64,000 bases of DNA from Oasisia sp. SBJ-2009 (lineage: Eukaryota; Annelida; Polychaeta; Sabellida; Siboglinidae), in NCBI GenBank assembly GCA_964017155.1, contig OZ024865.1, positions 37,948,926 to 38,012,925 of the forward strand, given 5' to 3'. Within the stretch, counting starts at the first letter, position 1; each line of letters starts with the position of its first letter. The position numbers and the translations under genes were made by a program. Below the pieces are notes generated by a model. The model was not told the origin of the DNA. It saw only the letters and a list, made by a program, of their open reading frames with translations, and made no database searches. This document shows positions 34,894-45,944 of this stretch, piece after piece.

Positions 34894-35325
34894 TTCTGAT
34901 TTTTTTCCTGTTCGCCCGCCTGTATCTTCAGCATGTTGAAGCTAGGCGGTACTCGGAAGAAGAAGAAGAAATGCTGCAGGCTCATACATACAAACATAGT
35001 ATAATGGGCTATGTAATGATAGACTTGTAATAATTAGCAAAAAGTATTTTTCTGAGTTTGGGATGAATTTTTGGAGATTATGTATGGTACAACATGTATA
35101 ATGGTAATAATAGACTGTACGCATGGTGCCCTTAGGTAGGATTATGTGTAGTATATGTGTGTACATACCGTGTGTTTCTATGTGTGTGTGTAAAGTTATT
35201 TTTGTACATGCATTCAGATACTATGAATATGACTCTGTATACACATTCCAACGACGGGTAAAATCTTTATATATTCATGATGACATACCTTTGGAGTAAT
35301 GCCAGTGGATTTGTCTACTTATGTC

Positions 35326-35330
<5 letters not shown>

Positions 35331-35397
<67 letters not shown>
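35331..35397. repeat. AT microsatellite
   Basis: About 33 TA dinucleotides. Confidence 0.95.
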
Positions 35398-35399
<2 letters not shown>

Positions 35400-35542
35400 G
35401 TACTTGTTGTATAATATGTCTCGACTGTTAGCATAACTAATGCATGGACCGATATATGTATGTACAATTGTGTCTGAAATGAAGCATTGAATTTAATTAC
35501 TGATGCTGTTGGTACTTCTACTATGTATGGTAGGGCTGCTAC

Positions 35543-35602
35543 TCCTCGGTTCAACCGAGGACGTCCTCGGTTGGGACACTGTCCTCGGTTAGAAGGTGTG
35601 TA
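35543..35602. repeat. CCTCGGTT/AACCGAGG inverted motif cluster
   Basis: Four copies of CCTCGGTT or its complement within 60 bp (actcctcggttcaaccgagg, then gtcctcggttggg and gtcctcggttag). The first two form a perfect short hairpin. The same core dominates 20950-22330. Confidence 0.75.
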
Positions 35603-35614
35603 TTCATATGTAAG

Positions 35615-35618
<4 letters not shown>

Positions 35619-35673
<55 letters not shown>
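35619..35673 (+). repeat. CA microsatellite
   Basis: About 27 CA dinucleotides, adjoining the hAT element's left target site. Confidence 0.95.
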
Positions 35674-35675
<2 letters not shown>

Positions 35676-35699
35676 CACACTCACGCATACACCATACAC

Positions 35700-36822
35700 T
35701 AGGGATGGGACGATACATATTTTTAATTTTCGGTTCGATATATTTCACCCACGGTTCGATATATTCACGATACTTTTCACAACCACGCCACCTATCACAC
35801 AATTTTTTTAATGAAATTGTTTAAGTACAGTACAGTGGAACCCCTCATTTAAGACCGCCCCCCCCCCCCCAGATCAGAGTGGGCCGGTCTTAAAAGAGGG
35901 GTGGTCTCTCGTGAGGGGTTTGCAACATTCAACATTAGGGGGCGCTTACAACGTCTAACATCAACACTAGGGGGCGCTTACAACCACTAAGTAGTAAAAT
36001 ACACAAAATAATAAGGAGAACATAATAAATGAGACAACATAAAAATTATTTAAAAAATAAATTATTCTGATTATTTTATGTGTGAGACGTTTCAGTATAA
36101 GTTTACTCTTGAATGTTTTTTTTAATAATATCTGATAAAGAGTATCTTCATTTTGAATTGTTTTTTTTAATAATATTTGATATAAATACTATTCTCAGTT
36201 AATTTATTTCAAATTCGGTCTGAGGGGCTAAAAAGTGCTGCCACCTCACGGCATCTGGGTAATCACACCGCGGTCGCCATTTTGTTTTTTTCTTCCCAGT
36301 GCCGCAAAACGATCTTTTACTTTCTGATCTAATCATGAAAACGACCTCCTACTGCCACGAAACTTCCTCTCTAATAACTCATATTACATATAAATACGCT
36401 AGGATAAAATTAAATCATTTAAATTGCTGTGACGAATGATATTTACAAAACAAAATCTTGCTAAACTAAAGTCGGCGACTGTTAGGGTTACGACTTACGC
36501 GAAGGCCGTAGCCTGCGTATGCGTAGATTACCGTGGCCGCGTGGCGTGGCGTTACGTCGATATTTTATCGCGGTGTCGCTAAATCTGGATTCCGGTTTTA
36601 TCCTAAACTAACCTAATACTTAGCCTAAGTTTCTAAACTTTAATCGTACACAACTTTCTCAGTGGTGGCCATGTTCGCCATGTACGGAAACACCGATTAG
36701 GCGATGACGATGTGCCATTTATCAAAATCGGAAAAAACCGCGGTTGGCAAACTGACGACGGTGCACCGAACCGTGAGCCTTAAAACCGCGAATACCGTGA
36801 ACCGCGATTCGTCCCATCCCTA
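35700..36822. mobile_element. 1123-bp non-autonomous hAT element, perfect 8-bp TSD CCATACAC
   Basis: CCATACAC occurs at 35692-35699 and 36823-36830. Between them the DNA starts TAGGGATGGGACGA and ends with its exact reverse complement (tcgtcccatcccta). Just inside, cggttcgatat on the left faces accgaaccg / gaaccgcg words on the right. 8-bp TSD plus short TIRs place it in the hAT superfamily. No transposase is encoded. Inside are a poly-C interrupted hairpin (agaccgcccc ... ggccggtct, 35852-35892), two copies of gggggcgcttacaac (near 35938 and 35973), and a piece (36225-36272) matched in inverse orientation at 54130-54175. Confidence 0.9.
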
Positions 36823-36839
36823 CCATACACACTGCTGGA

Positions 36840-38020
36840 TGTTGTGTAACATATATCGTTTAATTTTTTTTTTAATACCGCTTGTCATGCAGGTTTCTAC
36901 CAGACGGGAGTGTCGTTTAACAGCAGCTTGTAACAGACCTGCCTGTATTAGCTAATTTGGTTAATTATTATTAGTAGTATATTAGCAGTATCCTATTAGC
37001 TATTAGAAATTAGTATTATTATTATATAAGCATTTAACGAAAATCCAGATTCACAATGAGAATAAATGCTGTTAGGATTTGTCTAAGATTAATGGTGCTG
37101 GACGGTGCTAGACACGAGAGATATCCGGTTGACCGGCAGGAAAACAGTTCAGACATAGTTCCAAAGGGTCATAGCCGGGATGCTGACAGGGCACGATAAG
37201 ATTAATGTTGAAAGACATCTCCGGGAGACACAAGGGTCATAGCCGGGAACTGGCACAGACGTTGGTCTGACGTTGGACTGACCTTCCTAGATTCTTGACC
37301 ATATCCGGTTTTTAGATGTAGGGGAAATATGCTAATACATGCGTACCCTCTCACGTGGTCGATACACCCTCATCCCCAAAGTTATGACGACATAAAATCG
37401 CGCATGCGTAGACGCATAATGCCTCCAACTCTTGTATTGTGCGTTTGGATGTTTTACGTATTAAAACCCAAATTATAGTCGATTCATGGGCGTGGTTTAC
37501 CACCATGGCAAATTAGTTTAAAAGAGGCACAATTTAGAAGATCGAGGAGGGCGACACGAATTACACTAAAAGAGAGACGTTTGGCGCTCTCCCCGGGGAA
37601 AACTATGAAAACGTTTTCCAACTTTTGACATAACGAAATTTCGGCAACTGTATATCACGGCGATATACAGTTTGCTTTAGTATTTGGACTTCAAAAATCC
37701 GGACATTTTAAATGTAAAAGTCAGACACGAAACAAGAGATGCTGCGTTGTATGGTGGTATAGTGACGCTGAAGTTAATAAAGTCTACGTCGATGCGAATC
37801 TGGAACACGTTGTTTGTCTTGATTGACAAGTCTATACGCCCTTAGCCGTGAGGGAACATTATACAACGTGATGAACGACACGACACGGCTTGGCGAGCGA
37901 AGTGTCAACACTTTGTGAGGTAAGACTTCCCCTCGATTACCTCCATTGCGTTGCGCGCCCACATAAGGCGGGAAGCGACCTTACAAGCTGATGAAAGTGG
38001 TATGTGTAAAATGATACACC
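36840..38020. other. Spacer; no gene recognised
   Basis: The words gggtcatagccggga occur twice (near 37168 and 37228), as do other pieces of that ~60-bp stretch, hinting at a small old duplication. Otherwise nothing supportable. RCC1-gene upstream exons, if present here, were not found. Confidence 0.4.
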
Positions 38021-38029
38021 CGCCAGACA

Positions 38030-38944
38030 ATGGTACACCTTCGCCCATCAACTGCTCGCACGTGGATATATAGTGAAGACGAGTATGTGAACCTGCATAC
38101 GATTCCCGTCGCGACTGACTTCCCATGTACGACAGAGGAGCAAGAGGTCATGGTGTCAAAGGTCAGCTGTGGGTCAAGACACAGGACAGTTGTGACAGGT
38201 CTGTCAGGAAGTCAACAATGCGGTGTGATGGGCGTTAGACCACACTGAGTGTCTGGCCAAACGGACTGAGCACTCAGAGCCTAGTTTAATTACGATTTGT
38301 TTTGGGATTATGAGTTACGACTTTGTATAAAAAATCACACGCGAGTGTCAATAATGGTGTAGCACTTGTTTCTATGTCACACATACAGCGCCATATTTAA
38401 TCAATATGCATACTGCAATGGTGACGCTATATGTTATATAACATTAAATTGTAATAAAATGTATGGTAATGTATTCGTTATTTTAATATGTTACAAGGTA
38501 ATGTTGTTCGTCTCCTCTTGGCCTCCCTGTCGTCAGGGGTCAGGTTGGCCATGGTTACCTTTGTATTTTTCGACGTCTTTTCTTTTCTTTCACTACGTTC
38601 TCTGTTAACAGTTTCCAACTCCTATCTTTTACCTTTGTTCACCATTCGCACCCTTTTCCCCTCCACTTTCTAGGCATATGTCTTCTCTTTGCCAGTAAAG
38701 TAGTTCGTATTATGTGTTGTCACCCCAAGTTCTCATATTAGACACGTCAAAATAAATGTTATGTCTTTCTTATCTTGTAGAGACAGGAGAACTGTGGACC
38801 TGGGGTTGGAATGGCTATGGCCATCTTAGGCTCGGAGACACGAACAGTCGCGGCATGCCAACAAGAGTGGACAGACACTTCAGTGATGTCCAAGACGTCC
38901 ATTGTGGTTACTGGACTACGATCGTTGTTGCCAAAGAAAATTGA
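38030..38944 (+). CDS. RCC1-repeat protein, last two exons (RCCD1-like)
   Basis: Exon 1 ends at 38198 (acag before gtctgt) and its last part reads YVNLHTIPVA then VSKVSCGSRHRTVVT. Exon 2 runs from 38781 (after tatcttgtag) to TGA at 38942-38944 and reads ETGELWTWGWNGYGHLRLGD ... VQDVHCGYWTTIVV. The phases join to give VVTETGELWTWGW, the classic RCC1 blade motif, followed by a partial final blade. This matches the C-terminus of RCCD1-type proteins, which work with histone demethylase partners on chromatin. The start of exon 1 is uncertain; an ATG at 38030 may be internal. Upstream exons would lie to the left but were not recognised, so the locus may be a fragment. Confidence 0.62.
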
Positions 38945-38949
38945 CAGTG

Positions 38950-39930
38950 GCAGCTGGATATAGTCACGTGATCATGCTATAACAGAGTTATTTTTGATAA
39001 ATGTATTTGCTTTGGAGTCAACAAGGTTGAATTGTACAACATATATAAAAACGTCATAAAACACTGAATACTCTAACAAATTAAAAGGCCAATGAAATAA
39101 TTAAGTTGCTAGTAATTAAATCAACAGACAACTTCAGGCTAACACTTACGGTAAAACGTAGATAATTATCAAATAAGCTGCTACCATCAGTGGCATAGTC
39201 TGTGAGTTATTGCGGGCGTAGGGGTTTTAGCATAGTATGACATGTTTATTCGCGGTGTACGTGATGTTACAATCGATGGATTTTAAATTGTTTTATATCA
39301 TCGTTACGATAATAAAATAATAATAATCGCTGAATATGCCGTTTGAACAAAATGATTAACCAACCTTACATTATATCTGTCATTATATACGCAGCGACGC
39401 ACGCATGCACAGAACACACAGGGTATACATCAAACCAAAAAAATGTAATACATAATATTAAAAACTAATACAGTGCATAATACAGCGACCATAATCAACC
39501 ATATCTTCTTACATCAAATACATGGATACCGTCACATTAATGCATCCAGGCTACGAAACTTAATATAATAATAAAAATAAATACAGTATATGTCTATGCC
39601 ATATATCTAGCGATAAAACCATTCAGAGGCGCATTACACTGTACATGAATATGGAGATTACCTAAAAATTAAAAATAGAGACGTAGTTGTAAAATAAATT
39701 AATAGATCAGTAAAATACACAAATGTAAATATAAATAAATAATATTAATCTTAATAATATTAAAATACTCATACTGATAAATAATAGTTAATTATATTAC
39801 AATGTAAAAAATAAATATTAAAATAGTTGATAAATAATATATATTAAAAATAGTACATATTAATAATAGTTAATTATACTACCAAAAAATACATACAGCT
39901 GTATTAAAAATGTTCGGATATGAAAACAAA
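38950..39930. other. AT-rich spacer with ATATTAATAATA runs
   Basis: Very AT-rich 3' flank of the RCC1-type gene. No gene, MITE or RNA could be supported. Confidence 0.5.
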
Positions 39931-39934
39931 TCTT

Positions 39935-40150
39935 TTAAAGTGAAAATGCTCTTTTAAACAGAAGTGTCTTCAGTTGCTTCTTGAAAGAACTGAGGGAGTC
40001 TGTGGCACGCGTGGCAAGCGGCAGATTGTTCCAGAGCCGTGGAGCAGCACTCGAAAATGCCTTGACGGTGTCTGCATCGAAGAACCTCCAGCAGGTGGGC
40101 GTCCGCGGAGCGTAGCGCACGGGTCGGTTCGTAACTTAACAGACTCACGT
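39935..40150 (-). pseudogene. LINE reverse-transcriptase C-terminal fragment
   Basis: The minus strand gives LSYEPTRALRSADAHLLEV, then after a frameshift AFSSAAPRLWNNLPLATRA and SFKKQLKTLLF, the common end of LINE ORF2 proteins. Only about 70 codons remain. Confidence 0.65.
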
Positions 40151-40317
40151 AATGTCAACGCTTCAAGAAACAGTCGCAGCGGAGCAGCGAAGATGTCACG
40201 AGGCCGGATAAACACGGACGACCACATTTCGATAGCGGAGCAGCAACGACGTACGGACGGTCAAGGAGAGCAGTTGTAGCGGATGATCACGGACGATCAA
40301 AGATTATATAACGGAAT

Positions 40318-40378
40318 TAACGGAGCAGCGATGATGTCACGAGGTAACGGACGGTCAACGATTCGACAACGGACGTAT
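40318..40378 (+). repeat. ~60-bp direct repeat, left copy, flanking the third LINE
   Basis: Contains agcagcgatgatgtcacgag and gtaacggacg; the right copy is at 44194-44256. The two differ at about six positions. They lie exactly outside the two ends of the LINE. They may be an unusually long target-site duplication or two members of a local repeat (a similar agcagcgaagatgtcacgag is at 40180). Confidence 0.7.
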
Positions 40379-40398
40379 TATTATTATTAATAATGTAT

Positions 40399-41634
40399 TC
40401 AGCCTCCGTTGCGGAGAAGAAACATTACATACACATTCATACGTGCAATCACATAAAAGACAGACGGTGAAGAATAAAAACAGTTGTGTATATGGCAACC
40501 TATACCAGCACTATTTAGCATATTGCTCAGATCATCAATGTATACGATAAATAAATATGGGGACAAAATCCCACCTTGTCGAACACCATTCGAAACATTA
40601 AAAAACTCTGATGTTGTAGAACCCCATTTTATACAGAAAGTTTGGGTTCTGTACCAGTACAACAGGATACGTATAACTATAACAGGCACACATCGATTAA
40701 GCAATTTTCTAAAAAGTGTCCAATGGTTGACTCTGTCAAATGCTTTTGAAACATGAATATACAGGGCTATTGTTACTTTTATAGTACTGAATAAAAAAAT
40801 TAAAGCAAATATACAGTGGTCAGTGGAGTGTCCCTTCTTAAATCCAAATTGATTGTCGGTTGTATTAAGATATGGTGTCAACATCTCCAGCAATATAATT
40901 TCCAATATTTTTGAGGCAACGGTTACAAGCGCAATTGGTCTGTAGTTTACATTGCTCGTATCTCCAGACTTATTTTTTATCAATGGAATTATAATAGTTT
41001 TCATAAAGTCATCAGGTAGATGACCATGATAAATCACTCTATTATAAAAAATGGACAACAGTATAGTTATGCACCTATCTGAATGAATAAAATGTTCGGC
41101 AGATAGCCCATCGTTACCACATGCTTTTCCACATTTCAACTTATCAATAGCATTTTTTACCATGCAAGGAGTTATGACTAAGTTATTTTCATAACACAAA
41201 TATTCTGTGTTATGTACACGCTCTTTCACATTTTGCATATTTGCATCTGTGGTTACATTATTTAATAAGGACTCAAAATGTGTTTTCCACATGGCGGATA
41301 TGGCCGTAGGTTCATTAGCGCCATTGACAGTTGTAGCATTGGGTAAACCTTTTTTGTATGTTTTGGATACGTTTTTCCAAAAACTGACTGCATCTTTAGC
41401 TTGCATCGACTTAGCCATGGCATCTGCTCGAGCCATATCTTCGCGTTGTTGACACTGTTTAAGCAGATATTTAAAATGTAACCTAGTTTTCCGCATTAGT
41501 TCACAAAATGGGCCATGCTTAGGTTTTCCCATATCACGCCATAAAATATAGTAATATCTAGCTTCAGTGTGCGCTTCCTTAACATAATCATTCCATCCAG
41601 GTACAATGTAGTCTTGGCACAATGTTTTTTGCAT
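40399..41634 (-). pseudogene. LINE ORF2, linker and reverse transcriptase, C-terminally deleted
   Basis: 411 codons open. KCGKACGNDGLSAEHF, then LIKNKSGDTSNVNYRPIALV, QFGFKKGHSTDHC, HVSKAFDRVNHW and NGVRQGGILSPYLFIVYIDD give RT blocks 1-5 in order. The following YADD block, which should come within 40 residues, is absent and the frame drifts into unrelated sequence before the tail. It overlaps the endonuclease frame (41496-42218) because of a frameshift near 41560-41630. Not functional. Confidence 0.7.
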
Positions 41635-42960
41635 GTAGTAATCGTTTCAAGACTAGATACCCGAAGCGCATTACATATATCATCGAATAAATTGTCAATG
41701 TTACTTATATGCTGTCTGTTTGAACAGTTAGGATTAGTGCACGTACACAAGTCTGTAGTGTGTATTCTGTCTAGATGAACAGCACTACACTTTCCATATT
41801 CTTTGATATTACAATCTTTTGCATTAGACCATATAAAGATAGGAGGCATTTTGTCAGCATGTTTCTCATTATTAACACATCTTTCTGCAGTTAGAGCAGT
41901 AGAGATCACTAGTCCTACAGGCAGGTGATCCGAACTAGGACATTTATCTAATATATATAAATCAGTGATCATCGAGTTTACACTGTGAGAGCAGATAAAG
42001 TGATCTAACCATGAGGTAGAGTTGTGAGCATCACTTACATATGTATACATATTGCTAGCTCGATCAAGAATCTCATAATCTGAGATAACCAAACCAATAT
42101 TCTCACACATAGCAATTAATTCAAATTCAAAAGGAGTGTTAACAGCAGCATTAAAATCACCAGTGATAACAATATTGGTTGTGTCCTTTTCTTCAATTAT
42201 AGACGCAATTTTACCCAAGTAGTTACAAAATTCCTCAAAGTTGTCAGATGACTGGTAAGGCAGGTATATATTTAAAATAAAAAAATTGCCATCATTTGTA
42301 TCAAAGTAATTCCAAGTAATCTATTATCTTGTAAATCACAAATTGTACATGCATGTGAAATCGATTTTCTCCATAAAACACCAATACCACCAAATGGGCG
42401 TCCAACTTGTATACCGAGTTGGTCATTCATAACACTGACCGCATATGCTTCAAATGCTTTATGAATAGAACGCAATAGAGAGACATCTTCACTGGAAAGC
42501 CATAGCTCTTGCAAAATTATGACATCAAACTGTTCACAAAGCAGCCCAGCAAACAAGGAACCATTTCTGAACCAGTTGGCAGGTGTCATACTGGTTCATA
42601 ATTGGTACCGCTCCACCAGTAAGTGTTTTCACGTGCATTCACGTGAATACACGTGTTCTGCCTGTTGTCACGAGTTTTGAACGAGTTTGACACGAGTCGT
42701 ACTGGGTCAGAACTGGTACGGATTCACTGGTACGTGTCATCACGTGAAAAAACTCGTGATTTCATGGGAAACACGTATTAACACACCAAATTTGTCAACA
42801 GAATCTGGTGAATTCACGTGAATTGAACCAGTTGAACTCGTGAATTCACTTACGGAACAGGCGAAATCACGGGTCCTTGTTTGCTGGGAGTATAATATCA
42901 CGAACAGATGACTTAAAACCATGACAGTTAAACGTTACAATTTTCAATCCATTAAGTATT
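41496..42960 (-). pseudogene. LINE ORF2 endonuclease part, split by a MITE and frameshifts
   Basis: The N-terminal LKIVTFNCHGFKSSV (about 42960-42895) is separated by the MITE from CEQFDVIILQELWLSSED (Glu of the active site). A frameshift near 42272-42230 precedes NIVITGDFNAAVN, and later SSDHLPVGL supplies the catalytic His. This is the standard APE endonuclease order. Several cysteines (CTCTNPNCSN) lie after the endonuclease. Confidence 0.72.
42545..42888. mobile_element. 344-bp MITE with CCCAGCAAACAAGGA ends and AG target duplication
   Basis: Left end cccagcaaacaaggaacc; the right end is the reverse complement of cccagcaaacaaggaccc (one mismatch in 18). It interrupts the LINE endonuclease. 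Removing it with one copy of the flanking AG (42543-42544 / 42889-42890) rejoins the LINE frame so that ...SVRDIIL is followed directly by LCEQFDVIIL. This proves the boundaries and a 2-bp duplication. The interior holds cacgtg-rich inverted words (tcacgtgaa, gaattcacg). No coding. Superfamily uncertain. Confidence 0.85.
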
Positions 42961-43055
42961 GTATGATTGAATGTTAGCTAGAAACAATGCAATCTGGGTT
43001 TCAAATATCCACTTATTAAAAAAAAGTACGGACCATAACCCCAGACGGTCACACC

Positions 43056-43786
43056 CTAGAGTAGCAGTAGGTGTTGATCACGAGGTGGCAGTCTAACACA
43101 GAAAGACGAGTAGGTGTCAAATTTCGTTCTCAAAGGTTCGCATGACACAGACAAGCCAGTCTCGCTTGACGTGTGTCGCCAGGTCTTTGGGGTTAGTCGA
43201 TCTTGCGAGTCGCGTGATGAAAACACCGACTTGTTTTCTGGCTTTGGATGTACTCGCGCGTCTCTTTGTGTTAGCGGAACGAATATTGGACGACGTGCCA
43301 TTCCCGCGAATCACGGTAGAGTCGGTCTGGGTGGTGGTCAACGATGCATGACGCCCATGCTTGTTCGGTTGCCTGCGGCCTCTGGTCACCGATTCAGCAT
43401 AGGTGTTACGTCTGGCCTGAGTAGAAACAGACGTTTGCCGGTTGTTGTTGACGCCCTTGCGTTGACGATGCGTAGGAGGTGGAGTCGTCTGTTGAATGCT
43501 GGCAAGGAGGACCAAGTCGTCATCGGTGCACTCGGATTGGTCAACTACATTCGATGACATGTTGCTCATCCGTGTCAACAGAGACAGCGCAAGCAGAGCG
43601 TGGAGAATGGTGCTCAGCGGAAACGAATTCAGGTGAACTGCGCACTTGGCACTTATCGATATGTGCCTTCATCAATGTTTCGTGGGACTCTTGTAAAATT
43701 AACAAGTGGAGTTTAACTGACTCCATGTCTTTCACCAGCGATGACACATCGAAACAGTTCATTGATAATGGCGGAAGGCGAGACAA
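43056..43786 (-). pseudogene. LINE ORF1, coiled-coil plus RRM-like region, frameshifted
   Basis: The N-terminal part (43786-43560) reads SLVKDMESVKLHLLILQ...LMKAHIDKC, a probable coiled coil. A frameshift near 43555 leads to a basic, Ser/Thr/Gln-rich linker and then QVGVFITRLARSTNPKDLATHV, which looks like the RNP strand and helix of an RRM-like domain found in LINE ORF1 proteins. It binds the element's own RNA in intact relatives. This copy lacks one continuous frame. Confidence 0.6.
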
Positions 43787-44193
43787 TTCCTTAATTGGCT
43801 ACGTAGCAAGGTACGGACTGGGGAGGCATCTCAAGGAAAATGTTCAAAATATCTTGTATGTTGTTGAGATTTTTATCTTTGCCCTTTCGCTTGATAAGCC
43901 GCGGGGCGTCACGGTCATATATATATATAAAACACTATTACGGATTATGGCGCACTACAGTCACGTGATTTACGCTTGCTATCAAAATATGCTTTGAAAC
44001 TTGTTTACCTCGTGTTAATTTGCGACAAATAACTTTGCTAACAGGTTATATACATACTAACGAACAACCCGTAGTATTTATACCACAAATGCTTGATCTT
44101 TTCGCTGCACATTGATGATTTTACATATATCGCGCATGCGCAGAATCGTCAATCGGAACGTTTTTAACGCCGGAAAAATGTAAGCGCTACAAC

Positions 44194-44256
44194 GGACGTA
44201 ACAGAGCAGCGATGATGTCACGAGGTAACGGACGATCGACGATTCGATACCGGATT
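44194..44256 (+). repeat. ~60-bp direct repeat, right copy, flanking the third LINE
   Basis: Matches 40318-40378 (agcagcgatgatgtcacgag, gtaacggacg, gattcga-accgga) with about 10% difference, at the 5' end of the LINE. Confidence 0.7.
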
Positions 44257-44290
44257 GTTTTGTCGGTAACCTGGCGTCACGCATTTACAA

Positions 44291-44291
<1 letters not shown>

Positions 44292-44321
<30 letters not shown>

Positions 44322-44377
44322 TGTATATATATATATACTGTATATATATATATACTGTATATATATATATAATATAA
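44292..44377. repeat. TA microsatellite with CTG-spaced units
   Basis: (TA)n followed by three units of ctgtatatatatatata (about 20 bp each), so a dinucleotide run has become a small minisatellite. Confidence 0.9.
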
Positions 44378-44399
44378 ATATTTGAAATATTAAATCGTT

Positions 44400-45500
44400 C
44401 AAATGCGACTCACTGAATAACATACCTAAGTGACGAAGGTACAATCACGAAACTTAAAGGTACTCAATCCACTCGTTTGCTAATCGCCAAACCGGTTCTT
44501 TTATTACCAGATGTGTAATGTGTTAATAGTTTAACTAGTATGCACAGTCAGTTAATTTTTTTAATGCGTACTTGTAATTTTATAATTGTAAAAAAGAATC
44601 GCCGTTACACCGGGTATAACTGGCGAAACAATCAGCAGCTGCCGACACCCTGTGCTTTTTGGGTCACGTGTTTTATGCGAGATCGACTTACTACGGTACA
44701 ATAACAAATCGCACGTGCTTTTGCGCGTCATGACTAAGATTGCAAGTCAAAGGCAGTGATTCTTCTATGAAGGTACGCATTAAGTGCATTAACGCAGTCA
44801 GCAACAAGAGCGAGTAGTCGGGGGCTAATTCACTCTTGTGAACGTTGACTCGACGCGGATTCTCTAACTTGTAAGATTAGAATAAATATAATAAAATAAA
44901 GGCAAGCCAGTTTGAGTTGACACTGACAGTGTCAGTGTCAGTGACAGTCACCATCGTCATCGATACCGCTCAGCATCACAACCTGTGTTGATATGTACCG
45001 GTATTGTATTTGATTACGCAGGATCTTGTTAATAAACTTAGTAATTGCGAAAGTACATATCCAGAGAGAATAGATGACGGGAGGGACGAAATTAAAAATA
45101 AAAATGACACGGGGGACTGGTAATAGCTAGGCTCTTGTCGGTCGGGCAAGAAACGTATTTTTAGGGGGAGCATCCGTTATCTCGTGTAACAGAACGTCAA
45201 ACGGAGAATTATATTATATTTCAAAATTATAAAAAAAGTTTTTTGCGACTCACATTTCAGTACTATTACTGAATTTTGTTGATTTCTATTATATGTTATG
45301 CAAAATTATTTAAATTTTTATAACAGCGATGATTGATGGTGATGATTTTTTTCAATAAAAAATAAACATGAAAATAAAATGTTAATACAGTAGGTGTACA
45401 TTATATCATGCAAGTATTACATATAACATTCTTGCACTTGTCTCCATTGTAGTCAATGCCTGGCTGTAGTCTATGTTCCTGGTACCTTTCAACTCACACG
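44400..45500. other. Spacer; no gene recognised
   Basis: Near 44920-44950 a small gacagtgtcagtgtcagtgacagt hairpin is present. Nothing else stands out. Confidence 0.4.
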
Positions 45501-45510
45501 TTCCAGCTGT

Positions 45511-45942
45511 TTTCAAATATTTATCAAAATTGTCATCACAGCAGTAACTGAATGCATAATATATTCGAATTATAATATTGCTACAGGCCACACTACAATA
45601 CAAAAGTGAGACAAGGCAGAGGAGAGGCTAAGATTAAGGCAGTCACATGGGTATGGCAGATGCAGGGAGGATACGTAGTCTGCGGGAGGCTCACATCTGA
45701 TCAATCCAGGTAATTTAAACAGCTATTTTCAAATATTTATCAACATTTTCATCACAGCAGTATATGAATGCATAATATATTTGAATTATAATATTGCTAC
45801 AGGCCATACTACAATGCAAAAGTGACACAAGGCAGAGGAGAGGCTAATATTAAGATAGTCACATGGGTATGGCAGATGCAGTGACGATACGTAGTCTGCG
45901 GGAGGCTCACATCTGATCAATCCAGGTAATTTAAACATTTTA
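45511..45942. repeat. 216-bp tandem duplication
   Basis: Two adjacent units of 216 bp (45511-45726 and 45727-45942) with about 94% identity. Both run from tttcaaatatttatca through attgctacaggcca, caaggcagaggagaggcta and gatacgtagtctgcgggagg to caatccaggtaatttaaac. No coding potential is obvious. Confidence 0.88.
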
Positions 45943-45944
45943 AC

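Larger units (their letters stand above)
31140..34975 (+). mobile_element. Non-LTR retrotransposon of the CR1/Jockey group, nearly full length
   Basis: A single long ORF (31360-34755) with a possible 5' leader from about 31140, and a 3' UTR ending at a GAA run (34961-34972, gaagaagaagaa). The short microsatellite tail is typical for the group. Target duplications were not identified. No stop codons or frameshifts in 1131 codons, so it is young, though an internal in-frame gap probably disables it (see the ORF). Confidence 0.8.
40379..44191 (-). mobile_element. Third LINE (ORF1 RRM-like, APE endonuclease, RT), decayed
   Basis: Reading the minus strand: a 5' UTR from about 44190; ORF1 43786-43117 with one frameshift; ORF2 endonuclease starting near 42960; a 344-bp MITE insert; the rest of the endonuclease; RT to about 40400; and a tail of ATTATTAATAATAATAATA at 40378-40396. 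RT sequence stops after the GGILSPYLF block, and the YADD motif and C-terminal part are missing, so there is a 3' internal deletion. ~60-bp direct repeats flank it. The clade is not assigned. Confidence 0.72.

Noticed and set aside
43114..43557. Forward 147-codon frame
   Set aside because: Opposite strand of the LINE ORF1, whose RRM-like motif and neighbours support the minus strand.
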